This document shows positions 20,801 to 30,987 of a stretch of DNA of 35,673 nt, piece by piece. Every line of letters starts with the position of its first letter. Position 1 is the stretch's first letter. The DNA comes from Rhizoclosmatium globosum (lineage: Eukaryota; Chytridiomycota; Chytridiomycetes; Chytridiales; Chytriomycetaceae). Below the pieces are notes generated by a model, which saw nothing but the letters and a program-made list of their open reading frames with translations, did not search any database and was not told the origin of the DNA. A program made the translations under genes and the position numbers. The stretch covers positions 1 through 35,673 of the forward strand of contig MCGO01000311.1 in assembly GCA_002104985.1 (NCBI GenBank), given 5' to 3'.

Positions 20801-21387
20801 TACTCTGAAACAGACAAACACTCACAAGGTTTGTTGGCATTCAACAGCACAGCACCGGGAGGACCGTCAATGTCATTCAAGTTGACAAAGGACATGTAGT
20901 TGACCGACTTCCCATTTGTAGTGTTAGCGCCGTAGATGCGGGGATCGGAGTAGTTGAATACAGGCCATCCAGTTGCCGTGAGCGATGCATTGTTTCCACA
21001 GTAGAGAATGTCTTCAGCAACAAACGACTTTGCAATCAGAGAATTGATGAGTGTTCCAAGACCGGCTGAGATGATGACCATCATGAGGGGACACAGGCTA
21101 GGCAGCGGCAGCATTAGATCGAGGTAGTGATCCGATTGAATGGGTACTTACCAGATACAACAGATGTTGGTAAACATTTGACGTTGCTGGAAGGAGATTG
21201 TTTTGCGGGAGAGCGCCTTCAGCTGGTTAGGCTTGCGGGGCTCGTTGCCAGGTGAAGACATCTTTTGAATGGCAGTTGAATGCGGTTGTTGTTGTTGTTG
21301 TTGAAGGTGAAGTTGGGGTTGAGGAGGCGGGGCAAGATCGGCAACAATGAAGTTATTGGCAGTGGATGATGGAGATGCAGATGTCAT
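17842..21387 (-). CDS. ABCA-type half transporter (TMD-NBD), 1070 residues
   Basis: Five exons: 21387-21152, 21097-20826, 20662-19669, 19607-18730 and 18674-17842. Residues 1-60 are a Gln/Pro-rich cytosolic tail (run of six Gln). A membrane segment (LCPLMMVIISAGLGTLINSLI) precedes a large Asn/Ser-rich extracytosolic loop, then about five helices starting near the KEKEDR boundary, then one ATPase domain. ATPase motifs: Walker A GPNGAGKTT (split by intron 4), Q-loop CPQFDILWEDLT, signature LSGGEKRRLS, Walker B VVFLDEPTTGLDP and switch LTTHSMEEAE. The one-helix, big-loop, five-helix order and the LLGPNGAGK/EEVFL context are of the ABCA class, which moves lipids. A half-size protein must dimerise. 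The divergent neighbour at 21722-25055 is the obvious partner candidate. Confidence 0.92.
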
Positions 21388-21721
21388 AGTGGTGGAAGTA
21401 GTCAGTAGTCAGTAGTGGCAGTACAGGTAATGATAGGTAGTAATTGGTAGTGTTGATTGAGGCAGGTACTTTAGTATCACAGTTGATTGGCGGAGGCTGA
21501 AAGTGAAAGCAAGTGCTACAAGTACCTTTCGTGGGAATTTGATTCAAAATCAGCTCAAAATTCCGTTGAAACCGAGTTCGATTTTACAATTTGAAAGGCG
21601 TGCACAAGTGATTTCGAAGCACTGATTGACAATCAAACGGCCAATTTTGCTGAATTGAATTTCGTAATTCACAAGGTGCCGTTTTCTTTCGCACTCAAGT
21701 TTCAACAACGTCAAAGAAAGA
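21388..21721. promoter_or_regulatory. Bidirectional intergenic region of the two ABCA half transporters
   Basis: This 334-bp gap lies between two outward-facing start codons of two related half transporters. Short repeats of GTAGT/CAGTAG occur at about 21395-21450, and AATTC/CAATTTTGC-type AT-rich stretches follow. No classical TATA box is clear. The arrangement would allow balanced expression of two subunits. Confidence 0.5.
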
Positions 21722-24700
21722 ATGGGCACCGACAATGACCAGATCGGCCTGGAGGAGCTCCAAACCACGCCAAAGCTGATGCCCAAACAGTCCTTTATCA
21801 AAGCTTTTGGGTCCCAGATGTGGATCATGCTCAAGCGGAATGCTGTGCTTCAGGTAATACAGCCTTAATTGGACATCGATGCTTGGGTACTAGGCCACCA
21901 CTAACTAAGTTGACTGATTGTATTAATATGAATAGTGGAGATACAAGGCTTCGACTCTGGCCCAGACTGTCATAGCTCCACTCATCTTCCACCTTGTCTT
22001 GTTTGTTCTGCAACAGGCTGACTACTCGAACCAGCGCCTGTCGAACCCTCACCCTCCCGTTGGAGCCTTGGACGGTGAGGCCCTCTCTCGTTTTGACAGC
22101 CCTCTTTCAAAGGACCACCTACCTACCTACCACTGTGAATGCCTGACAAACTTGATCAAATATCATCCACCGAACCCCCTTCTCTTCCCTTCCCCAATAA
22201 TCATCACACTTACACTAACTACATATCAATACAGGCATCAAACCATGCACCTCGTACACTGGAAACTGCCTCCTCATGATGTACTACCCCGCAACCGCAG
22301 AGACTACTCAATACATGAAGAACTTTGCCACCGCAAACAACGCCCGTGCCGGAACTTCACTTTCTGTCGCAACAACAACTCTCTCTGACGCAAACTACTC
22401 TCCAGTCTCTGCGGATTCCTCCCTCATTTACCCTGTCACCTCCCAGGACTACATTTACAACTATGCCTTGAACCACCCTAATGTCACCCGATGGGCTGTC
22501 ACCTTCGATACTGTTACGACTCCATACTTGAATGTTCGGTACCAGGTCTGGTACAATGCCTCGTTGAGTGCAAATGGAAGTGATATCTTTGGGCGTGAGC
22601 TTGTTTCTGTTGTTCGTGGATTGGACGAAGCGATCAGTGAGTCTCATGTCTTTTTGAGGGGTTGATGTTGATGGAGGAGAATGGAGGGGGGGAAGAGAAT
22701 ACGATTCGATTTACTGACCACAACCCTCCACAAATAACCAGTTACCCACTTGAATGGAAACACAAAGACTGCCAACTTGGATTACCAATTGAAGGACTGG
22801 CCCTTGATTCCCGCTGTTACTCTCTCCGACACAATCGTCCAGTCTCTCGGTTCATGCTTCTTCTTCTGCTCCGTCATGGTCATTTTCATTTCCGTCCTCA
22901 ACCAAATTGTTGGAGAGAAGGAAGCCCATTTGCGTCATGGAATGGAAATGATGGGACTGTACCCATCCGTCTACTGGATCTCAAACTACTTGTCCGTGTC
23001 TGTTCTCGTGCTCGTCAACTCTCTCCTCACGGTCTTGTTTGGTCTTGCTTTCCAGTTTGAGGCATTCAAGAACGCAAACTTCTTGGCCATGTGGATTACA
23101 TTCTTTTTGTTTGGAGAGTCGATGGTTATGCTTGCGTTCATGCTCACCTGTTTCGTGAGACAAGCCAGAGCGGCCGTGTTGCTCGGAATCTTTATTTTCG
23201 TTATTGGATTGTTGTTTGAGTCGTTCGTCTTCTCCAGTGGACAATTGGGATACATTTGGTGGGTCCCCACCTTGATTCCAAACTTTGTTCCAGGAAGTAA
23301 GTCTTCAATCAGTACGCTCTCTCTATTGACACCGAACTAAGTCTTTATTCTCTTTTAGTCCTTGCTCTCATCCCCTTCTTCAACTTTGGTCGCATGTTCC
23401 TCGACATTTCAACCTTCACTACCGGTCGTCTCGATCAACTCACATCCACATACATCCCAGGCCCTGGTTTCCCATGGTCAAACTTGTACAACCCCGTCCC
23501 ACAGAACCTCCTTCCTAACTACCAAGCCGATGGATATCCACAGCTCCCCAACCCCGTTCAGGCGTGGAACTATATGATCATGGATGTTGCTGTTTACGCT
23601 GTGTTGACGTGGTACTTTGATGCCATTATTCCTGATGAGTATGGAACTGCTCAACCATTCTATTTCCCATTCTTGCCAAGCTACTGGGGTTATGAGAAGG
23701 TTAGAGGAGAGATGGATGTGAAGGATTGGGTGTTGAAGAATGGTGCTGTTGGAAAGGGCGATTTGCCAATTGGAAAGGAGGAGGAGGATGTCGCGGTTGA
23801 GAGACAGAAGGCCTTGTCTGCTGGTGAGTAGCTTTCCTGGCTCATTTCGAACGCCTTTCTAATTTTATTTACTTTGTAGATGATGACTCTGCAGTCAAGA
23901 TTGTTCGTTTGAGAAAGACATACCAAAAGAGCCCCTTCTGGACTTCCTCTTTGGACAAACACGCCGTTAGAAACTCCTCATTCACTCTCGCTGAAGGAAA
24001 GTTGCTCGCTCTCTTGGGACAGGTCAGTTAACACTTAAAATCGAACCCTATTACGAACCCTCTTCCTCATCATTTCTCTCCTTCAAAATACAAAACAGAA
24101 TGGTGCCGGTAAATCAACCACCATGTCCATGCTCGCTGGTCTCACTCCACCAACTTCCGGAGACGCTTTGATCTGCGGTCTCTCCGTCCGCACCCAAATG
24201 TCCCAAATCCGTCGCATGCTCGGTGTCTGCCCCCAACACGACATTCTCTTTGAAGACCTCACAGCTCGTGAACACATTGAACTCTACGCCGGCCTCAAAG
24301 GCGTCCCCAAATCCGAATGGGGCGTTCTCTTTGAAGAACGTCTCAAAGCCGTGAAGCTCTGGACCGTCAAGGACGTTCGTGCTGGTACTTACTCTGGAGG
24401 TATGAAGCGTCGTCTTTCGCTTGTGATTGCTACGATTGGAGATCCTCGTGTTATTTTCATGGATGAGCCGACTACGGGAATGGACCCTGTGAACCGAAGA
24501 CACGTTTGGTCGTTTATTGAAAAGTTTAAGAAGGATCGTGTTATTATCTTGACGACACATTCTATGGAGGAGGCTGATGTTTTGGGTGATCGTATTGCTA
24601 TTATGGCTCACGGACAGCTTTGTGCTATTGGTACGTATTGTCTTCTTCTGCAGCGCTGGTATTCTGACTCACCGTAAATTTGTAGGAAACTCCATCTCGC

Positions 24701-25055
24701 TCAAAAACAAGTTCGGTGCTGGATACAGAATTTCTGTAATCACATCCAACCCAGAAGCCATGAAAGCCAAGGTTGCCTCTTCTGTTCCAAACGCTAATCT
24801 CGAAGACGACTCTGCGGGTGCCCTCATTTATCAGTTCCCTATTTCATCGACACCTTCTATTCCAAGCTTTGTCAAGTGGTTGGAGGAGAACAAGGAAGGA
24901 ATGGTCAAGAGTTGGGGTATCTCACAAACTACTCTCGAGGAGGTGTTTTTGAAATTGTGAGCCTCATTTTCACTGTTTTATCCCATACTTATCTGTGTTA
25001 AATTAGGATCCGAGATGCCAACCCAGGAGGTTATGTTGCCACCAAGACGAGCTAG
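21722..25055 (+). CDS. ABCA-type half transporter (TMD-NBD), 895 residues
   Basis: Nine exons: 21722-21853, 21936-22074, 22235-22636, 22742-23296, 23359-23823, 23880-24022, 24099-24630, 24686-24956 and 25007-25055. The first helix (TVIAPLIFHLVLFVLQQ) is followed by an extracytosolic loop of about 190 residues, shorter than in its neighbour, then five or six helices and one ATPase domain. Motifs: Walker A GQNGAGKST (intron 6 falls between GQ and NGAG), CPQHDILFEDLT, signature YSGGMKRRLS (Tyr for the usual Leu), Walker B VIFMDEPTTGMDP and LTTHSMEEAD. The C-terminus TTLEEVFLKL is the ABCA hallmark. A candidate polyadenylation signal AATAAA lies at 25120-25125. A degraded copy of the 3' end of this gene recurs near 26900-27000. 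Likely a lipid exporter or flippase subunit. Confidence 0.92.
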
Positions 25056-25192
25056 AGCTGATTTCTTTTGTTTTTGCTACCCCATCATTTTCTTTGCGTT
25101 CTTATCTCTAATGAGACAAAATAAAAGTCCATTGCACGTAATCTTAGTCAAAGCAATTCTCACGTAACTAAGGAACAATCATCTTAGAAACA

Positions 25193-26829
25193 ATGCCATT
25201 TCAAGATACTACGACTGTTTATGGTGAGATACCCCTCTTTCTTGAGATACCCCTCTTTCTCTTATGAAGCTAAAGAAAAAGAAAATAGATCAACTGAAGC
25301 CGTTTATTGACCAAGAAGCCTACGCAAAAGACTGTGAATCCTCCATTGTCATTCTGAAATATTTGACAGGATACCACAGCCCAACCCTTCAAATCTTGCA
25401 TATATGGAAACCACTTCTCCATGCGACTACATTCATTATGACGCCTTTTCGTGGTGCGCCAGCTTGCGACTTTGGGTTTTCTCCAATTGATGCTGCTCTT
25501 CGAACAAAAGTAATCACGCTCACGTCCCTCGTCGCAGAATGCCCATCCTGTTCAGCTTTAAATTGCCGGATAGGGAGACTTGGGAAAGGCGCGTATCCAC
25601 TGAAACCAATCGTGTTGACTCCAAGTATGATTTCGGAACGTGAACAAGTCGCGTTGAATGCGGTTGTGGGGGCGACTGTGATTCCTGCTGCGAGATCTGA
25701 ACGAACGCGAAAAAAGGTTGTTGAACGGTTTGGGGAGAAGGGGTTACAGCTTTTAGGGACGTTTATTGCGTCGATGGGTTTGTGTTAATGGAACATGTTT
25801 AAAAACTAACTTGGAGTATCAGCTTTAACAAATACCATAACGTCTTTAGTGTGTGTGGATATTGAGGCAGATGTTCAAAAAGATATGGAAGTGGCATTGG
25901 CAGGAACTGGTTGGAAGATGGGACGTCATAAGACAGCTTCAACCACTATGAACGCAAACGACAATCAACAACCGACTTCATTAACTATATTCAAGCATAT
26001 TCTGAAGGTTCTGAAAGAAGCGAAAATTACAATGTCATCTTTTCCGTCTAAACCAGCAGATCTGACTAATTGGATTCAATCAAAGTTTGGATTTCAACCA
26101 CGATACCTATCGAAAATGATTTCATTTGAGTCTAAAAAAGCAATGTGTTTCAACCTGCATCTGTCCCTATTCACGTCTTCAACAACCCATTCTCCCGATC
26201 TTCAGCAACATCCATATTCAATGCCTTTCAAAGATAAACTGATGGTTTCGTTTGTCTACTCTATCGCGATTCCAAACACGTACCTTGCTTCTCATTTTGC
26301 GTTTCTTGCTCATCAACATGGAATATCAGCTGAGTCGCTTCTCGAAGCCGAAAAGCAATCCAAACAACCTTTATCAGAAATATCGGAGTCGACAGATTTT
26401 ATGACGCTTGTGTTAATGGTAACGTCAAGGATAGCCGTTCGAAACTCAGAGTTCTACGATGTTGCGCCATTACTATTTCCAGCGACAGGGAATCCAAAGA
26501 GTCTACTCGAAATGTTATCACTTCTAGGATCACTTTCTATGCTTCATAGATATACTGCAATGTGGGATGACGAAGCAGGACTTGAGGCGGACCTTGTTCC
26601 TGTGATAAAAGGAGAGTTTGGGAAAGCTGTGGGATTGAGTGAAAGCGAGTATTCTGCCAATTGCTCGAATGGCAGTACTGTTGGTTTGAGCAACATTGGG
26701 GGAATTTCGTACGCAGGATCTAGCGCTCAACGAATGACAGTGCCTGTAGCCACTGCAGTCAGAGATATGAAGCAGACCCTTAGTCCCGATTCTGCACTGC
26801 CATGGGGTGGAGGAGTAACTTATGCGTGA
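25193..26829 (+). CDS. AhpD-like (carboxymuconolactone decarboxylase superfamily) protein, tandem copy 1
   Basis: Three exons: 25193-25223, 25289-25777 and 25823-26829, giving 508 residues. The first half carries an AhpD-like core: DAALRTKVITLTSLVAECPSC (Cys95-x2-Cys98, plus Cys103) followed by SEREQVALNAVVGATVIPAA and FGEKGLQLLGTFIA. The peroxidase pair CxxC is present, but the usual following His is Asn. The second half looks like a diverged repeat of the fold (NTYLASHFAFLAHQ...LMVTSRIAVRNSEFYDVAPL) without the Cys pair. No signal peptide or membrane segment. It may be a thiol-dependent hydroperoxide-type enzyme or a scaffold derived from one; activity is doubtful without the His. Assignment rests on pattern, not on a search. 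Confidence 0.75.
25225..25260 (+). repeat. Perfect 18-bp tandem duplication in intron 1 of AhpD-like copy 1
   Basis: The unit TGAGATACCCCTCTTTCT occurs twice without mismatch (25225-25242 and 25243-25260), starting at the second base of the intron. The paralogue's intron 1 does not have it, so it arose after the gene duplication. It lengthens the intron to 65 nt without touching the splice sites. Confidence 0.9.
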
Positions 26830-27144
26830 AAGATAACGCGTGAATAAATGGCTTTAAGTAATTGTTATGCAACGTGAACGAATGATTGAATGCCACGCAA
26901 AAGAATTGAACAATCTTGAGAAGGTGTTATTAAAATTGTTGTTTTGCGTTCCTTGCTGTAACTCAGGATACTCAGTGTTGCCACAAATTCAAGCTAGACT
27001 GGCATTCTTTTTTGTTATTTCTGCGACATTGTTTTCTTTCCGTTTTTGTCTCAGATGAGACAAAATACATCCGATTGCACAAATTCTTTGTTGTTAATCG
27101 TAAATCTTACGAAACGGAATAACGGAACAATCAGCATCGAAACA
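26830..27144. other. Intergenic region with relic of the ABCA gene 3' end and duplicated promoter
   Basis: This 315-bp gap is not random. Positions 26914-26939 match 24933-24958 (end of ABCA exon 8, TLEEVFLKL region) at 22 of 26 bases. The stretch after it continues to resemble the last ABCA exon and 3' flank (GTTGCCAC...AAGCTAGA around 26980 against 25035-25055). ATGAGACAAAATA is identical at 25111-25123 and 27055-27067, and GGAACAATCA precedes both start codons. It therefore holds a dead copy of the ABCA tail plus the promoter of AhpD-like copy 2. Confidence 0.8.
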
Positions 27145-28787
27145 ATGTCAATATCACAAGAAGCTGTCACTATCCACCGTGAGACTTCACAACCCATTTT
27201 GTACCATTATTATTAAGATAAATTAATAAGATCAATTGGCCCCATTTGTCAACCAAGAAGCGTACGCAAAAGACTGCGATTCCCTCATCGTCATTATGAG
27301 GTATTTGACAGGATACCGCAGTCCAGCCCTTCAGATTGCACACATCTGGAAACCAGCTCTTCACTCAGCTACGCTCATTATGACGCCTTTTCGTGGTGCG
27401 CCAGCATGTGACTTTGGGTTTTCCCCCATCGATGCTGCTCTTCGAACAAAAGTAATCACGCTTACGTCTCTCGTTGCTGAATGCCCAGCCTGTTCAGCTT
27501 TAAATTGCCGGATAGGTAAACTTGGAAAAGGCGCGTATCCACTGAAACCGATCGTGTTGACTCCAAGTATGATTTCGGAACGTGAACAAGTTGCGCTGAA
27601 TGCGGTTGTGGGGGCGACTGTGATTCCTGCTGCGAGATCTGAACGAACGCGAAAGAAGGTTGTTGAACGGTTTGGGGAGAAGGGGTTACAGCTTTTGGGA
27701 ACGTTCATTGCGTTGATGGGTATGTAGCCAACGAACACAGTATTTTGTCTTGGAATACTAACTTGGAATAACAGCGTTAACAAATACAATGACATCTTTG
27801 GCGTGTTTGGATATTGATGCTGATATACAAAAAGATATGGAAGTTGTTTTGAAGGGAACTGGCTGGAATATGGGACGTCATAAGACAGTGTCAACCACCA
27901 TGAACGTTAGCGATTTTCGCCAACCGTCTACATTTACAGTATTGAGGCATGTTCTAAAGGGTATCAAAAAAGCAAAAATTACAATGTCGTCGCTACCATC
28001 AAAACCGGCAGAGTTAAACATGTGGATTCAATCCAAGTTTGGATTTCAACCACGATACCTATCAAAAATGATTTCGTTTGAGTCTAAAAGAGCAATGTGT
28101 TTCAACCTGCATCTGTCCCTATTCACATCTTCAACAACCCATTCTTCCGATCTTCAGCAATATCCATATTCAATGCCTTTCAAAGACAAGCTCACGGTTG
28201 CGTTTGTCTACTGTACTGCGATTCCAAACACGTACCTTGCTTCACATTTTGCGTTCCTTGCTCATCAAAATGAATTATCGGCCGAGTCTCTTCTCGACGC
28301 CGAAAAGAAGTCGAAGCTGTCTTTATCAGAAATATCGGAGTCCACAGATCTTATGACGCTAATGTTAATGGTAACATCAAGGATAGCTGTTCGCAACTCT
28401 GAGTTTTACGACGTTGCGCCGTTGCTATTTCCAGCCACGGGGAATAATCCAAAGAGTCTTCTAGAAATACTGTCGCTTATTGGATCGCTTTCTATGCTTC
28501 ATAGATATACTGCAATGTGGGATGACGAAGCTGGACTTGAGGCGGACCTTGTTCCTGTCATAAAGGGAGAGTTTGGGAAAGCCTTGGGATTGAGTGAAAG
28601 CGAGTATTCTGCCAATTGTTCGACTGGTAGTACTGCTGGTTTGAGTAACATTGGAGGAACTTCGTTCGGAGGATCCAGTACCCAAAGAAAGACAGTTGCG
28701 GTTGCATCTGCTGTTAGTAGGGAAAAACAGCAGAGCCTCAGTCCCGATGCTGCACTGCCATGGGGCGGAGGAGTAACTTATGCTTAA
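27145..28787 (+). CDS. AhpD-like (carboxymuconolactone decarboxylase superfamily) protein, tandem copy 2
   Basis: Three exons: 27145-27178, 27231-27719 and 27775-28787, giving 511 residues. Exon 2 is exactly as long as in copy 1 (489 nt) and both introns are at the same positions and phases, so this is a recent tandem copy. The same AhpD-like core is present (DAALRTKVITLTSLVAECPAC, Asn in place of the catalytic His), as is the second diverged half. The two proteins are very similar from exon 2 on but have unlike first 10 residues (MSISQEAVTIH against MPFQDTTTVY). Both frames are open, so both are probably expressed. Same uncertainty about function as copy 1. Confidence 0.76.
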
Positions 28788-28908
28788 AACGAATACGCAT
28801 ATCAGAATAAAAGTCTCTTATTAATTAATCGGAAAGAGTCCCAAAGCAGAGAGAATGAAGGGGAATTGACAGCCAAGCAAAAAGAATTCAACCAAAAAAC
28901 CCCAACGA

Positions 28909-29753
28909 ATGGGCAGCACAACAACAGTCCTTCCTCCAGCTTTCTCGAAATGGTCTGCACCACCAAAGAAACCCGATCCAACTCCACCGCCTCCGCCGCC
29001 GCCACCAGGGCTCTTGAGTGCGATTCCACAGGCTTTGAAGGAGGGAAAGAATACATACAACGATGTGCTAAGCTGCCCTTCACTATCTATTCCCCCGGTG
29101 TACTAACGCTTCTTGCATAGCTCAATAAGAACCTTGCCGAAGCTCCTATCATCATGGAACTGGCACATCTCACAAAAATGCCACACGCGAATGTCCTGAT
29201 TTACCTGATTGTTTCAGCCTTGTACGTGATTCTTGTGGCATGTGGATTCTATGCCGGTTTCTTGACGTTCGCGTTGGCGTATGCGTGGCCGATGGTGCAA
29301 AGTTTAAGGGCAGCCGAATCGCTGAAGAAAGAGGATGTACAGTCATGGTAACAGAATACCCGTTTGTCTGTTTGGAGTTGTAATTAGTCTTATTTTATCA
29401 TAGGCTGTCATATTGGGTCATTATTTCGTCTCAAACACTGTTCGAATATGGCGGAAAGGTTGGAGTGAGTGTGAAATGCATAGCGAGTATTCATATTCGA
29501 TCCATCAGAGCTTATTGAACCTGCTGCCGTTCTATTACTTTTTCAAGATGGTGTTTATTCTTTGGCTGATTATTCCGTACTCGAATGTGAGTATCATGTT
29601 TTTGAACGAGTCCTCGATTTTTAACCTCATCGACAAAAGGGGTCTTTCGTCATGTATAATCTCTTTCTCAAAAACCTCCTTCCACCGATCAAGAAGCCTG
29701 ATCCACCTCCGGCGAAGAAAGAGGAGCCGTCGAAATGGGCATACAAGAAGTGA
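28909..29753 (+). CDS. TB2/DP1/HVA22 (REEP5/Yop1) family ER-shaping protein, tandem copy 1
   Basis: Five exons: 28909-29064, 29121-29347, 29404-29458, 29509-29586 and 29640-29753, giving 209 residues. The N-terminus is Pro-rich (eight Pro in a row). The domain runs from hydrophobic hairpins (VLIYLIVSALYVILVACGFYAGFLTFALAYAWPMVQSLRAAES) through QSWLSYWVIISSQTLFEYGGK to LLPFYYFFKMVFILWLIIPYSN, the classic W-x-x-YW-V and K-x-x-FLLWL-x-P pattern. The C-terminus is Lys/Pro-rich (PPPAKKEEPSKWAYKK). Such proteins bend ER membrane into tubules. The donor of intron 1 (GTGCTA) is weak but required by the paralogue. The intron splitting the Trp codon of QSW is absent from copy 2. Confidence 0.88.
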
Positions 29754-30057
29754 ACTTTATAATCCAATAAACAAGATTAATTTTATTCCAGTAATCTATA
29801 CAATCATCAATCTAAGGAAGGAGGGTTCAACGCAATATATATTGCCAAGAGTTTTAAGGAGTGTTGTTGTTGGGGAAGCTTGTGTGGCACAGCATTGCTT
29901 GGTGTCGTTGACATTTTCCCACCCCCCTCGTTCATTCAAACGCCGATATAAGAACCAGTCAAACCACAATTGTTTTCAAGAGTGCCGAAAGGTATTTCAT
30001 GATCAGCACTGGCGATTCCCAGACATCATAAAATCTCAACTAACAGCTAACAACAGA
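29754..30057. other. Intergenic region between the two REEP-like genes
   Basis: This 304-bp stretch holds the 3' flank of copy 1 and the promoter of copy 2. A TATA-like element (GATATAAGAA) is at about 29945, some 110 bp before the next ATG. No gene is supported. Confidence 0.5.
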
Positions 30058-30910
30058 ATGACTACAATCACAGAAACTTACACTAAATGGAGAGATCCAC
30101 CAAAGCCTGGAGACCCAGTTAAATTCGATCCATTCAAAAAGTGGAGAGATCCTTCAAAGACAGCTGAGCAAATCAAGGAAGACGAAGCTAAGGCCGCAGC
30201 GCCACCGGGACTCTTGACAACTATCCCACAACTCTGGAAAGACGGTACGGAGCAGTACGGACTGGTAAATACCCACTTCTTTCTTGCTTTTTATGCAATT
30301 ATTTAACGATTGGGGTATTAGTTGGACAAGAACTTGGAAGGTGCCTTTTTGATTGCGGAGCTCGCATTCATCACGAAGCTTCCACATGCACAAGTGCTTA
30401 TGTACCTGATTGCTGCCGTTTTATATGTTATATTGGTTGCTGCGGATGTATATGGAGGCTTCTTGACGTACATTCTTGCAATTGGATGGCCTGTTATGCA
30501 AAGTCTTAGAGCGGTGGAAGCAAAAGAGGCGAAGGATTTGAAATTGGAATGCGTTCAGCAGTGGGTTTCGTATTGGATTATCTTGGCACTCTTGTCGTTG
30601 ATGGAGCATGGAGGAAAGGTGAGGTTTTGGGTGGAAGGTGGGTTGTTGACACGTTTCTTGGCAGAGCTTACTCAACTTGATTCCGTTCTACTACGCGTTC
30701 AAATTGGTGTTTTTATTGTGGTTAATGATTCCTTACAGTAACGTACGTATTTTCCTTTTGGTGTGCACAAGGGTTAACGAATATGACAGGGAGCCTATGT
30801 AAATCTATTCACTGGTTCTAAAAAACATCCTGCCGCCCAATCAAAACGGAAGAAACTCCTTCAAAGAAAGAGGAACCAGTTGAAGTTAGCAAATGGGCTA
30901 TTTCAAGTAA
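30058..30910 (+). CDS. TB2/DP1/HVA22 (REEP5/Yop1) family protein, tandem copy 2, last exon frame-broken
   Basis: Exons 30058-30264, 30322-30618, 30665-30742 and about 30790-30910. The N-terminus repeats KWRDP-x-K twice, 54 nt apart, in place of the Pro run of copy 1. The domain follows: VLMYLIAAVLYVILVAADVYGGF, QQWVSYWIILALLSLMEHGGK and LIPFYYAFKLVFLLWLMIPYSN. Exon 3 has the same 78-nt length as its counterpart. In the last exon the homologous tail appears in three frames in turn: GAYV, then IYSLVLKNILPP, then KTEETPSKKEEPVEVSKWA. This implies changes at GTAAATC (about 30800) and CCCAATC (about 30840). These could be sequence errors; if real, the protein has an altered basic tail. Membrane part intact. 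Confidence 0.82.
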
Positions 30911-30987
30911 TTCTCGTCACCAAACAAGAAATGCATTTCAATAACATTCTATTCTATTTTCGTACCAATAAACTCTATCAAAAGTCG

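Noticed and set aside
29413..30306. Plus-strand frame of 297 codons spanning both REEP-like genes
   Set aside because: It reads through introns and the intergenic gap of two genes whose exon structure is set by homology; only its last part coincides with copy 2 exon 1.
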